This document shows positions 25,296 through 33,698 of a stretch of DNA of 64,000 nt, one piece after another (positions within the stretch are counted from its first letter, which is position 1; every line of letters starts with the position of its first letter). The notes under the pieces were generated by a model that saw only the letters and a program-made list of their open reading frames with translations, did no database searches and was not told the DNA's origin. The stretch spans positions 1 to 64,000 of the forward strand of contig NZ_FZOQ01000003.1 of assembly GCF_900188175.1 (NCBI RefSeq). Reading direction: 5' to 3'. A program made the translations under genes and the position numbers. Source of the stretch: Pontibacter ummariensis (GTDB taxonomy: Bacteria; Bacteroidota; Bacteroidia; Cytophagales; Hymenobacteraceae).

Positions 25296-27110
25296 TTAGT
25301 TCAGGGTATCGCCCCGCAACTTCCGGAACCGCTTGCGCGCCTCTGCTGCATACACACTACCGGCATGCTTCACCAGCAGGTCGTTGTACAGTTGCTGTGC
25401 CTTTTCCTTCTCCTGCAAACTCTCCTCATAGATAAAGGCCATCCTGTACAAGGCATCATCACTCAGGATATCGAACTGCGGGTTACCCACGATCTTTTGC
25501 AGGTTCTCTACGGCCTTCTCAAAATTACCTGTACGCTCGTAGATATTGGCCTTCTGAAAAAATATCTCATCGGTTAGGCTATGCCCCGGGTACTTCTGCA
25601 GCATGCTGTCCAGGCCCTCTAAGGCCTCATCCAGCTTGTTCTGGAACACCAGCAGCTCGATGGCCGCATAGGCTTCCATGGCCACGGTAGAGGTGTCCAG
25701 ACCCGTGTTATCCGTAATCAGCAGGCTCAGGTCCATAGCGTCATTGGCGATCTCCCGACTGGTGGCTAATTTCAGGATGTCGAGGTGTGCCTGTGCCAGC
25801 TCGAAGTCTCCCTTATAGTAGTTGAGGCGGGCGTTACGGAGCTTGGCCTCGTGCCCGATAGGGGTCTCCTTGTGCGACTTCTCTACCTGTGAGTACAGCA
25901 GGGTACTCTCCCATGGCTCTCCCTTTAGCAGGTAAATATCCCCCAGCGTTAGTTTGGCATCAGCAACCAGATCAGGATTAGCACGGGGCATGGCAATCGC
26001 TTCCTGCAACAGGGCAATGGCCTTTTCTTTATCATCCAAATAAAAGGCGTATAAGTTGGCCATGTGCTGCAGCACCTCTACTGTTTGCGGGCTACGCCCT
26101 ACCTCGTTCAGCAGCGCCTCATAATCAGTCAGCAGGGCACGTATCTTCTCGGCGCTCACCGGGAAAGTGTTTTGTACCTGTTCTTCACGGGCGTTGATAA
26201 GCCGCTGCCGCGCTAAGAGGTAGTATGGGCCCTCCGGGTACTCCTGCACGATGTACTCATAGGCCTCGATGGCCCCCTGGTAATCTTTATTTTCGAGGCT
26301 GATACCACCCAGCTCCATCACCCGCATACCGCCGCTGCGCGTTCGCTTGTCTACTGCCCGTGCCTGCATCAGGGCTCCGTAAAAATCCCGCCGCTGTACA
26401 TACAGCCAGATCAATAATTCGTTGTAGGAAAGCTTATCAGGGTTCTGCTGTACGCGCAAAATCAGCTCCTTTTCTAAAGCATCAAAGTTCTTGTCTTCCC
26501 GCAGCGTATTCTGCAGCATGTTCTGCACGTACCCTAGTTCCTGTTCATTAGCCTGCAGCATGTTAAGCACCTCGGGTATCAGGCGCTCTGTTTCCTGCCG
26601 GTAGGCGTACAGGGCAATAAGTGAACGGTTATACGCAAGCGGGTCATTGCCCAGCTGCCTGCCGCGCAGGTAAGCCTTCTCGGCATAGTCGTACAGTTCG
26701 TTTTGCATAAAAGCGCTGGCCACCACAATCACGGCCTCTGGCTTCAGGTTCTCCAGTAGCTTGTTAAACTGCTTCTCGGCGGAGGCTTTATCCCCCGAAG
26801 CCTGGTACACCTTTCCCAAATCCACTTCGTACCCCGGGTTATCGGGATAGCGCTTAACCGATTTCTTCACCAGCTTCTCGGCCTCCTTGTAGTTTCGTTG
26901 CGCCAGGAGGACCTTCAGGTAATCGGGATACACCACGTGGAACAAGCGCTGTTCATTTATCAATTTGCTGTACAGCGACTCGGCCTTGTCGTAATTACCC
27001 TGGCTATAGTACTCTCTTGCCAGCTCCAGGTCTTGTTGCTGGGCATAGGCCGCTGGCATCGCAAACAGCAACAGCAGCGAAAGCAGAAAGGGAAAGTATC
27101 TTTTCAGCAT
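25296..27110 (-). CDS. Secreted TPR-repeat protein
   Basis: From ATG 27110 the product is 604 aa with a clear signal peptide (MLKRYFPFLLSLLLLFAMPAAYAQQ). It then consists almost entirely of tetratricopeptide-like helical hairpins, including several BamD/YbgF-like repeats with YPGHSLTDEIFFQKANIY-type segments in the C-terminal third. It is probably a periplasmic scaffold; no enzymatic motif is seen. The gene order with the downstream envelope genes is common in Bacteroidota, although a terminator separates it from the PpiD-like gene. Confidence 0.8.
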   Translation of the reverse strand: MLKRYFPFLLSLLLLFAMPAAYAQQQDLELAREYYSQGNYDKAESLYSKLINEQRLFHVVYPDYLKVLLAQRNYKEAEKLVKKSVKRYPDNPGYEVDLGKVYQASGDKASAEKQFNKLLENLKPEAVIVVASAFMQNELYDYAEKAYLRGRQLGNDPLAYNRSLIALYAYRQETERLIPEVLNMLQANEQELGYVQNMLQNTLREDKNFDALEKELILRVQQNPDKLSYNELLIWLYVQRRDFYGALMQARAVDKRTRSGGMRVMELGGISLENKDYQGAIEAYEYIVQEYPEGPYYLLARQRLINAREEQVQNTFPVSAEKIRALLTDYEALLNEVGRSPQTVEVLQHMANLYAFYLDDKEKAIALLQEAIAMPRANPDLVADAKLTLGDIYLLKGEPWESTLLYSQVEKSHKETPIGHEAKLRNARLNYYKGDFELAQAHLDILKLATSREIANDAMDLSLLITDNTGLDTSTVAMEAYAAIELLVFQNKLDEALEGLDSMLQKYPGHSLTDEIFFQKANIYERTGNFEKAVENLQKIVGNPQFDILSDDALYRMAFIYEESLQEKEKAQQLYNDLLVKHAGSVYAAEARKRFRKLRGDTLN

Positions 27111-27289
27111 AGTATAAGTCAAACGGTCAGAAAGCCTCTACAGGTATGTGTGTCTATCTCTTAACTATGAATATACGGAATCAGTTTAGAACCTGCGGAA
27201 GAAAGGCCCAACCAAAGCTGGTAGTAAAGCAAACAGCGAAGGCCGCTCCGATCCCTTTAAGAGTCTGGAACTCCTACTTAACAGCCTTA

Positions 27290-27328
27290 AAAACAAAAGA
27301 GCCGCTCTGTGGGAGCGGCTCTTTTGTT
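27290..27328 (-). terminator. Terminator after the PpiD-like gene
   Basis: A perfect 16-bp stem (AACAAAAGAGCCGCTC and its complement) with a 5-nt loop lies 17 bp beyond the PpiD-like stop on the minus strand and ends in T residues. Confidence 0.8.
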
Positions 27329-27344
27329 CTGTATCTGGTATGGA

Positions 27345-29456
27345 TTAAAAGAATCTCACACGGTTATCTTTGATATCAGCTTTCTCTTTGATCGCCTCAA
27401 ACGCGTTGTTTGTTACCTGGTTGCTGCGGGTAGAGACAAGCTGCTGCTTTACGTTGGAGAGATCGTTGATCTCTGGTGCCTCATCCAATGCTACCAGTTC
27501 TACAATCATTACACCACCTTGTCCTTCAAACGGAGCGGTGCGGGCGCCTGGCTTTAAGCCAAAGGCCTTGCCTACAGCCACGGGCTCTACGCCCAAGCCT
27601 GGGATTGTTCCGGAAGCGAACGTTACGTTATCAGCCGTTCTAACCATGGCATCAGAACCATAGCTGGCGGCAATCTGATCCAGCGATCCTTTCTGTCCTT
27701 TCAGCTTGGCGATGATCTGCTCTGCCTTTACTTCGTTACGCACAGCTGCTGTCAACTCATCGCGTACATCCTCAATAGAAGCATAACCTTTCTCACGCTC
27801 GCCTGTCAGAACAGCTACCACAAACTGGTCATCAATTTCAAACACTGGCGACACATCCCCAACTTCTGTATCCTGTGCATAAGCCCAGCGAACCAGTTCA
27901 CGGGCATTGTTCAGGTTATTTACAAGCACGTTGTTTTTGCCGATGTTCTTCGCCTCTTCTCTTACCAGTGCCTCGTTTGCGGTTACGTTCTCCCTGAATT
28001 CTTCCAGGTTACCGCTTGTACCAGCCAACTGATCGGCAACGGTATAAGCAGCATCACGGGATGTTTCGCTTGGCTCAATCACACGCTGTACGGCAGCAAC
28101 CTGGTATGTTTGATTTGTCTTAGGCTCTGTTACCTTTATAATGTGGTAGCCATACTCCGTTTCTACCAGGTTAGGCAGCACGCCAGTGCCTGAGAAGCCG
28201 AAAACAGCCTCTTCAAACGCAGGCACCATTTGTCCTTCCGGGAACCAGCCTAAGTCACCTCCTGCGGCAGCGGTACCGTCAGACCCATGCTGTGCAGCTA
28301 ACTTAGCAAAGTCAGCGCCACCTTTTATCTGGCTCAGTATATCCTGTGCCTTCGCCTTGGCGGCAGCCTTGGCCTCTGGGGTGTCATTCTCAGGTCGGAT
28401 CAGGATATGGCTGGCTCTTAGGGCACTCTTGTCACTTTCTTTGGCGTCAGTTACCTTGTACACCGCAGTGGCTCCGTTTTCTGTGTATGGCCCGTATACC
28501 TGACCTTCCTGCAGGGGAAGCTGCTTGCGAAGTTGCTCTGGCAGTTCGCCTGGGGTACGGTACGTACCGTCGAACGGTACATCTGAATTAATATTTACGA
28601 AAACAGAGTCGTTGTTAGCATTGGCGAACTGCTGCGTAATGTTCGCAAACTCCTCTTTATAGTAAGTACTGTCTTCTTTAGAAACGGCAACAGGAATGGT
28701 TACATACTCCACAGAACGACCGGCCTCTACCTTATAGCGTTCTTTGTTGCGGTTGTAGTAGTCCTGCAGCTGCGCATCTGTTACCTGCACGGCAGAGTCA
28801 GAAACGGTGAAGAAAGGTACGTACAGCACTTTTAAATCAGCAGCCGCATTCTGGGCCTTGTAGAAGTTCTTCGCCTCTGCTGACGTTATATACACTGTTT
28901 TATTTAGCAGGTTCGCATACTTAGACTGCAGGCGATCAGACAGGATATTCTGCTCGAAGTTCACCCACATAGGGCGTGCCTCCGGGCCCATCTGGTCCAG
29001 GTTCTGCAGGTACTGCACCACCTGGTTGCGGTCGAACTCGCCTGTCTGCGGGTTAGTGAAAGCCTGTCTTACGGCAGGGTGAATGTTGTTACCCTGTACC
29101 ATGTCGGCCAGTTCATCCTCTGTCACCTCTAAGCCCAGGCGGTCATACTCCTTTTGCAGGGCAATTTTAAAGATCAGCTGGTTCCAGGCCTGCTCGCGCA
29201 GCATGGCTAGCTCCCCTTCATTTGCAGCACGGCCTACACGGTTCTCGTAGTCAGCCTTTACCTGCTGCAACACCAGGTCAAACTCCTGAAAGTCGATTTC
29301 TTCACCGGCTATCTCGCCAACTGTATTTGCATCGTTACCCAAAAGTCTTGAGTTTGGCCCTAGCAGGTCACCGCCCACTACAAACACGCCGAGCCCTATG
29401 GCAATGGCGCCTACAGCCCAACCAGACTTTTCTCTAATCTTGTTAATTAATGCCAT
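27345..29456 (-). CDS. PpiD/SurA-like peptidylprolyl isomerase
   Basis: The 703-aa membrane-anchored periplasmic foldase begins with one transmembrane segment (about 12-34). A SurA_N/PpiD chaperone domain follows (about 45-230), then a parvulin domain (about 340-450: RASHILIRPEN, GADFAKLA, GGDLGWFPEGQMVPAFE, ETEYGYHIIKV), then a long C-terminal helical region. It assists folding of outer-membrane proteins. It is the last gene of a leftward run with gldE, the 56-aa peptide gene and lptC. Confidence 0.9.
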   Translation of the reverse strand: MALINKIREKSGWAVGAIAIGLGVFVVGGDLLGPNSRLLGNDANTVGEIAGEEIDFQEFDLVLQQVKADYENRVGRAANEGELAMLREQAWNQLIFKIALQKEYDRLGLEVTEDELADMVQGNNIHPAVRQAFTNPQTGEFDRNQVVQYLQNLDQMGPEARPMWVNFEQNILSDRLQSKYANLLNKTVYITSAEAKNFYKAQNAAADLKVLYVPFFTVSDSAVQVTDAQLQDYYNRNKERYKVEAGRSVEYVTIPVAVSKEDSTYYKEEFANITQQFANANNDSVFVNINSDVPFDGTYRTPGELPEQLRKQLPLQEGQVYGPYTENGATAVYKVTDAKESDKSALRASHILIRPENDTPEAKAAAKAKAQDILSQIKGGADFAKLAAQHGSDGTAAAGGDLGWFPEGQMVPAFEEAVFGFSGTGVLPNLVETEYGYHIIKVTEPKTNQTYQVAAVQRVIEPSETSRDAAYTVADQLAGTSGNLEEFRENVTANEALVREEAKNIGKNNVLVNNLNNARELVRWAYAQDTEVGDVSPVFEIDDQFVVAVLTGEREKGYASIEDVRDELTAAVRNEVKAEQIIAKLKGQKGSLDQIAASYGSDAMVRTADNVTFASGTIPGLGVEPVAVGKAFGLKPGARTAPFEGQGGVMIVELVALDEAPEINDLSNVKQQLVSTRSNQVTNNAFEAIKEKADIKDNRVRFF

Positions 29457-29531
29457 TCTTTATTTAAATATAAAAAGGATTGTGCAAAATAAGGTTAATA
29501 GTGCTGAAAATCAAAATTTTTATACTCCAGT

Positions 29532-30833
29532 TTAGGTTTCAGCATCTACCTGAATATCTGTGTTTTTAACCAGCTTCACGGCTCCCACCCGATTCTCTTC
29601 CATTGTTAGCACGGTTAACGTGTAGGGCAAAACCTCCACCTGGTCGCCGGGCTGCGGGATCTCTCCGTACACTGAAAGGATAAGTCCTCCCAACGTTTCA
29701 TAATCCCCCTCCGGCAGGTCTAACTCATATTTCTCATTCAGGTAGTCGATCTCGTGGCGTGCACTGAACAGGTAAACGCCCTTACCAGGGATGGCCTGCT
29801 CCAGCAAGGCTGTGTTCACGTCATATTCATCTTCTATCTCTCCAAAAATTTCTTCTATCACATCCTCTACAGTAACTATGCCAGAAGTGCCGCCAAACTC
29901 ATCCACGACCACGGCCACGCTGCGGTGCTCCGAAATAAGCTTTACGAACAGCTCACTGGCCAGCATGCTCTCGGGCACCAAACTAACCGGCGAAATGATC
30001 TCGGAGATGTTCCGGGGCTGTTTGAACATGGCCAATTGATGGCAATAGCCAATGATGTTATCGATGGTATCCTCGTAAACCAATATTTTGGAATGGCCTG
30101 TCTGGATGAACGCCTGTCGCAACGCCTCAATCGATTCCTCTACCTCCACTGCCTCTATCTCGGTACGAGGTACCATGCACTCGCGCACCTTCACGGTTTT
30201 AAAGTCCAGGGCATTATGGAAGATAAGAGAATCCACTTCGGGGGCATCTTTCTGTTCCGGATAGTAGAGACGATTCTTAATAAAGGCGTTCAGATCGGTG
30301 AAGCCGAAAACGGGCTTTTCCTCCGAAAACTCGATCTTGAACACTTTCTCGGCTACCCACTTGCTCAGGCCCACGATCAGGTACACCACCGGGTACAGCA
30401 AGTAGTAGATCACCAGGATGGGTACTGCCAGCAGTTGCAGCATCCGGTTCGGGTTGATGGCAAACAGGCTACGGGGCAGGAACTCGGCCGTGAGTAAGAC
30501 CACCACCGAGGCAATAAAAATCTGCAGCAACAGGATCAGGAAGGTAAACTGCAGCGGCTCGGGCAAATAAAAGCTCAGGAGCTTGCTAAGCACTCCGGCG
30601 ATAGCGAAACCGTACAGCACCAAGGCCAGTGTATTGCCTATCAGCGCTGTGCCTAACAGGCGCGCCGGTTGCCGTAACAGGAAGGCCAGAATACGCCCCG
30701 AGAGCACACCATTCTTCTCGCTCAGTTCGATCTGTATCTTGTTTGCCGCCATAAAGGCCATCTCTATGCCCGAGAAAAAGGCAGAGAACAGCAGGGCTAC
30801 AAATAAAACAACGATCTGACTCGGGTCTATCAT
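29532..30833 (-). CDS. GldE-like CBS/CorC membrane protein
   Basis: The 433-aa protein has an N-terminal DUF21 (CNNM) membrane domain (SAFFSGIEMAFMAANK, about 17-32, plus three to four helices). A tandem CBS pair follows (about 215-340) with VRECMVPRTEIEAV and VVVDEFGGTSGIVTVEDVIEEIFGE-type blocks, then a C-terminal CorC/HlyC domain. The family includes gliding-motility GldE of Bacteroidota and magnesium exporters. No other gld genes are in the window, so GldE is an inference from family and gene order. Confidence 0.85.
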   Translation of the reverse strand: MIDPSQIVVLFVALLFSAFFSGIEMAFMAANKIQIELSEKNGVLSGRILAFLLRQPARLLGTALIGNTLALVLYGFAIAGVLSKLLSFYLPEPLQFTFLILLLQIFIASVVVLLTAEFLPRSLFAINPNRMLQLLAVPILVIYYLLYPVVYLIVGLSKWVAEKVFKIEFSEEKPVFGFTDLNAFIKNRLYYPEQKDAPEVDSLIFHNALDFKTVKVRECMVPRTEIEAVEVEESIEALRQAFIQTGHSKILVYEDTIDNIIGYCHQLAMFKQPRNISEIISPVSLVPESMLASELFVKLISEHRSVAVVVDEFGGTSGIVTVEDVIEEIFGEIEDEYDVNTALLEQAIPGKGVYLFSARHEIDYLNEKYELDLPEGDYETLGGLILSVYGEIPQPGDQVEVLPYTLTVLTMEENRVGAVKLVKNTDIQVDAET

Positions 30834-30855
30834 AGGTTAAGTTGATCCAAATTAA

Positions 30856-31026
30856 TCAGGCGCCTTTCTTTTTGCGGTAGTAGTACAGCATAAACAGTAC
30901 AAGGCCCACCATGTAGAGCCAATAATTACCGATGATGTCGTCTTCCACCAGGCTGCGGTGTACGCCAATCACCATCACCACAAACGACAACGCTAATAGA
31001 ATAACGTTTATAAGTTTTTGGTTCAT
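30856..31026 (-). CDS. Small two-helix membrane protein, 56 aa
   Basis: A 56-codon frame starts with an ATG that overlaps the lptC stop by one base (TAATG) and ends TGA at 30856-30858, 22 bp before gldE. The product has two transmembrane segments (about 5-21 and 35-50) separated by a short HRSLVEDD loop and ends in a basic tail (YYYRKKKGA). Overlap with lptC implies translational coupling, strongly supporting a real gene. The function is unknown; the context points to LPS export or envelope assembly. Confidence 0.8.
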   Translation of the reverse strand: MNQKLINVILLALSFVVMVIGVHRSLVEDDIIGNYWLYMVGLVLFMLYYYRKKKGA

Positions 31027-31562
31027 TATTCCTTTAAGTCAAAAGTACCGGTAGGGTTCGTGATCTTGTACCAGGAGAAGTCTTGGTTTGCGCGCAAGCC
31101 TTTTCCCATCAGAACTTCCTCGGCCGTGGTGATTTTAACGAACTTGTCTGTGTAGATCTCCGCCTTGCTTCTGTCCCAGAAAAGCTCCTCTGTCTCCAGT
31201 GTCTCCTGCTTCACCAGGTTCTTCACCACCACGTTACCCCGTGCCAGGAACAGGTTCTCTGACCTGTTCTGCTTACCATAATTAGCGCGCAAGGTGGACG
31301 TTACCTGCCCGGGCTTCTCAAAGAACTCCACATAAAGCCCTTCCGGGAAAACCCCATCGCCGCTCTCAAACTCCTGCTGCACAGGAGCCTGTAACTTTAT
31401 CAGCAGACGGGCAGAGTCGCTGTACAGCGTAATGACATCGTGGTTTTCCAGCGTTGGCCCTTTGTACTTCTGCTCCTCATCCGGGTCTTTCAGTTCTTTC
31501 TGGCAACTGAATCCAACAAAGGACATACAAGCCAGTAGCCCGACAATCCAAGCTTTTTGCAT
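31026..31562 (-). CDS. lptC: LPS export periplasmic protein LptC
   Basis: The 178-aa product has a lipoprotein-type signal (lipobox GFSC, Cys about 20) followed by the LptC beta-jellyroll pattern: an N-terminal DVITLYSDSARLLIKLQAP strand pair, YVEFFEK, LRANYGKQN and a DKFVKITT segment. LptC bridges the LptBFG complex to LptA during LPS transport; a lipid anchor in place of the transmembrane helix is typical of Bacteroidota. It is followed without gap by the 56-aa membrane protein and gldE. Confidence 0.85.
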   Translation of the reverse strand: MQKAWIVGLLACMSFVGFSCQKELKDPDEEQKYKGPTLENHDVITLYSDSARLLIKLQAPVQQEFESGDGVFPEGLYVEFFEKPGQVTSTLRANYGKQNRSENLFLARGNVVVKNLVKQETLETEELFWDRSKAEIYTDKFVKITTAEEVLMGKGLRANQDFSWYKITNPTGTFDLKE

Positions 31563-31640
31563 TCTTTAGCGTAATCCGGTTAAGTGAAGTTAATAAATTT
31601 ATAGTTAAAGCCTGACAGCACCCTGTGGTGCAATTATCAC

Positions 31641-31669
31641 AAAAAAGGCCGCTTCAAGAAACGGCCTTC
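31641..31669 (-). terminator. Terminator after the outer-membrane protein gene
   Basis: The stem AAGGCCG/CGGCCTT with a 10-nt loop is followed on the minus strand by six T, 27 bp after the stop of the 428-aa protein gene. It separates the coaX unit from lptC. Confidence 0.75.
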
Positions 31670-31695
31670 TGCAACTCAGGAAATAATGCTCTTGT

Positions 31696-32982
31696 TTACT
31701 CGATCCTACGTTTAATAAACCAGCGGCTATTCACTGTAAAACCGGCCCCGAACAGAAAATAGTTCTCTTCAACAAGTCCATTCTCTACAGTGCCCCTTTG
31801 CCCGTAGCCCATGTAAAGGTTTAGCAGGTACAAATCATAAACCGAGGCCCGGCCAATTGGCAGCGTACCGCCAACAGTAACACCCTTATCTGTTATTTGC
31901 TTGCCGTTTAGCACGTAGGGTGTCTCCCCATAATACAGGCCGGCACGGTAGGTAATGCGTTCAAAGTAACTGTCGATAGAGGCTGCATTAGGCGTATACT
32001 CTCCTCCCACAGCTACGCGGTAGGTATCCTCTAACTCGCCTTGCTGCCCCTCAAAGTTCCTGTAGTCAGACCACTTCTGCATGGCAACATCTGCCGCCAG
32101 CGTCAGGTTAGAACCATTATCTAGGCTTATGCCCGCACGATAGCCCGCTGGCAAAACAACACTGCTTTCAGCGCTATCAGCCAACAAAGGAGTAGAACCG
32201 GTAATAAGAGGACGGTCGTAGGAGGTCTTGCGCTCTGCCTCCAGTTCTGTTTCGAAGGTATACACACCGCCGGCACTTATAAACAACTTGTCCTTTAGCT
32301 TCTGCCTGTAGTTTACTCCGGCCCTAAACAGGAAGTCTCTGTAGGTGGTGTTGTTGAGCACGGTTACTTCCTGCACGCCTACGGCTGGAAAAGCTGGGTC
32401 TTGTATGGCGCTGGAAACCTCATTGGCAATATTGCCAAAAATATAAGAGGCGCTGCCTCCTACCGAAAGGCCCCCTACTACCCGCACCCCATGTGCAAAG
32501 TACACCTCAGACAGGCCTCCTGTGCCTTCATACCTTCTGACAAAAGTTGCCTCGGGGTTTCCCGCTACTTCCTTAGAGGCTCCAATCTCGTAATTAACGG
32601 TAGAATAAGGGCGAAGACCCACCGCTGAGCTCCAGCGCTTAGACACCGGCACCACCAGCGACAGGTTATAAAGGCTGGCGTTGGAATCCCATTGCGACTC
32701 GTTTCCATCGCTCAAAGACTTTACTTGCCCCGCAACCCCCATGTTAAAGTTTGTGATGCTGTTGTAGTACAGCAGGGCAGGGTTTGCAGTGTTTGCCTGG
32801 TAACTGTTGGCGGCACTAACGCCTACACCAGCCATACCCAAGTTGCGGATATTCCCTAGGTTCTCGTTTATCTCGCCCAGTCCAAAACGGGAGTACGGTG
32901 TGTTGCTGATAACCTGTGCCTGTGTGGCATGCGCCAAGCACAGTGCAGCAAAGCCTACCAGTACGCGAAGTGTCTTATACAT
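31696..32982 (-). CDS. Outer-membrane beta-barrel protein
   Basis: The 428-aa product has a signal peptide (residues 1-22, ending THAQA-like) and a repeated pattern of short amphipathic beta strands ending in a C-terminal aromatic-rich segment (SRWFIKRRIE). The early PYSRFGLGEIN and NMGVAGVGVSAAN motifs are those of a Bacteroidota family of about 430 aa often annotated as FadL/aromatic-hydrocarbon transport-like or hypothetical. Transport substrate is unknown. Its start overlaps coaX by 8 bp, so they share a transcript. Confidence 0.75.
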   Translation of the reverse strand: MYKTLRVLVGFAALCLAHATQAQVISNTPYSRFGLGEINENLGNIRNLGMAGVGVSAANSYQANTANPALLYYNSITNFNMGVAGQVKSLSDGNESQWDSNASLYNLSLVVPVSKRWSSAVGLRPYSTVNYEIGASKEVAGNPEATFVRRYEGTGGLSEVYFAHGVRVVGGLSVGGSASYIFGNIANEVSSAIQDPAFPAVGVQEVTVLNNTTYRDFLFRAGVNYRQKLKDKLFISAGGVYTFETELEAERKTSYDRPLITGSTPLLADSAESSVVLPAGYRAGISLDNGSNLTLAADVAMQKWSDYRNFEGQQGELEDTYRVAVGGEYTPNAASIDSYFERITYRAGLYYGETPYVLNGKQITDKGVTVGGTLPIGRASVYDLYLLNLYMGYGQRGTVENGLVEENYFLFGAGFTVNSRWFIKRRIE

Positions 32983-33694
32983 TATGTGTCAATATTCTGT
33001 GAAGCCCGATTAAGACCAGTTCAGGAATTACAAAGATGCGTCCTTTTAATTTACTTTCAAAAAATCCAGCGTCGCCCCCACAAAGTATCACCACCAGGTC
33101 GGCTGCGTTTTCTGTATAAGCGCGGATCAAACCGTTCAATTCGGCCACGCTACCGGCCAGTACGCCACTTAGTATAGACTCCTGGGTAGTTTGGCCTGTT
33201 AGCGGAAATTCGTCATCTGTTCGCTGTACTAACGGCAGCCTCCCGGTAAAAGTATGCAAGGCCCTGAATTTCATGTTCAGGCCCGGTGCAATTCCGCCCC
33301 CATGGTAATTGCCAACACTGTCCAAAAAGTCGTGCGTAATGCAGGTGCCTGCATCAAATACCAGGCAATTGCGGTTCGGGAAAAAGTAATGGGCCCCTAC
33401 CACGGCGGCAATTCGGTCGGCACCCAGCGTTTGGGGCGTTTTGTACAGGTTAGAAACAGGCAAGGCTGTCTGTGGGGTAAGCTCCAGGAACTTACCCCTA
33501 ACAGACAGCCTTTGCTGTATCGTTTCTGCGCTTTGTGCTACTGTGGCAACTATGGCATGGTCAAAAGCTTCGCTTAACAATTCTTGCGGCAGGGTATCCT
33601 GCCCCTCAAAATAGCCTTGCTTTACCAGTACGTCCTCTTCAAAGATGCCATACTTGGTGCCGGTGTTTCCAATGTCAATGGCAACGCTGCGCAT
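32975..33694 (-). CDS. coaX: Type III pantothenate kinase
   Basis: The 239-aa ASKHA-fold kinase phosphorylates pantothenate, the first committed step of CoA synthesis. The motifs IDIGNTGTKYGIF (phosphate 1, residues 6-18), LGADRIAAVVGA (pantothenate site), VFDAGTCITHDFL (phosphate 2) and GGIAPGLNMKFRALHTFTGRLP are intact. Together with panC and panD the window encodes three CoA-pathway steps. It is followed by the outer-membrane gene (8-bp overlap) and lies 4 bp after the pseudouridine synthase gene. Confidence 0.94.
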   Translation of the reverse strand: MRSVAIDIGNTGTKYGIFEEDVLVKQGYFEGQDTLPQELLSEAFDHAIVATVAQSAETIQQRLSVRGKFLELTPQTALPVSNLYKTPQTLGADRIAAVVGAHYFFPNRNCLVFDAGTCITHDFLDSVGNYHGGGIAPGLNMKFRALHTFTGRLPLVQRTDDEFPLTGQTTQESILSGVLAGSVAELNGLIRAYTENAADLVVILCGGDAGFFESKLKGRIFVIPELVLIGLHRILTHNV

Positions 33695-33698
33695 GAGC

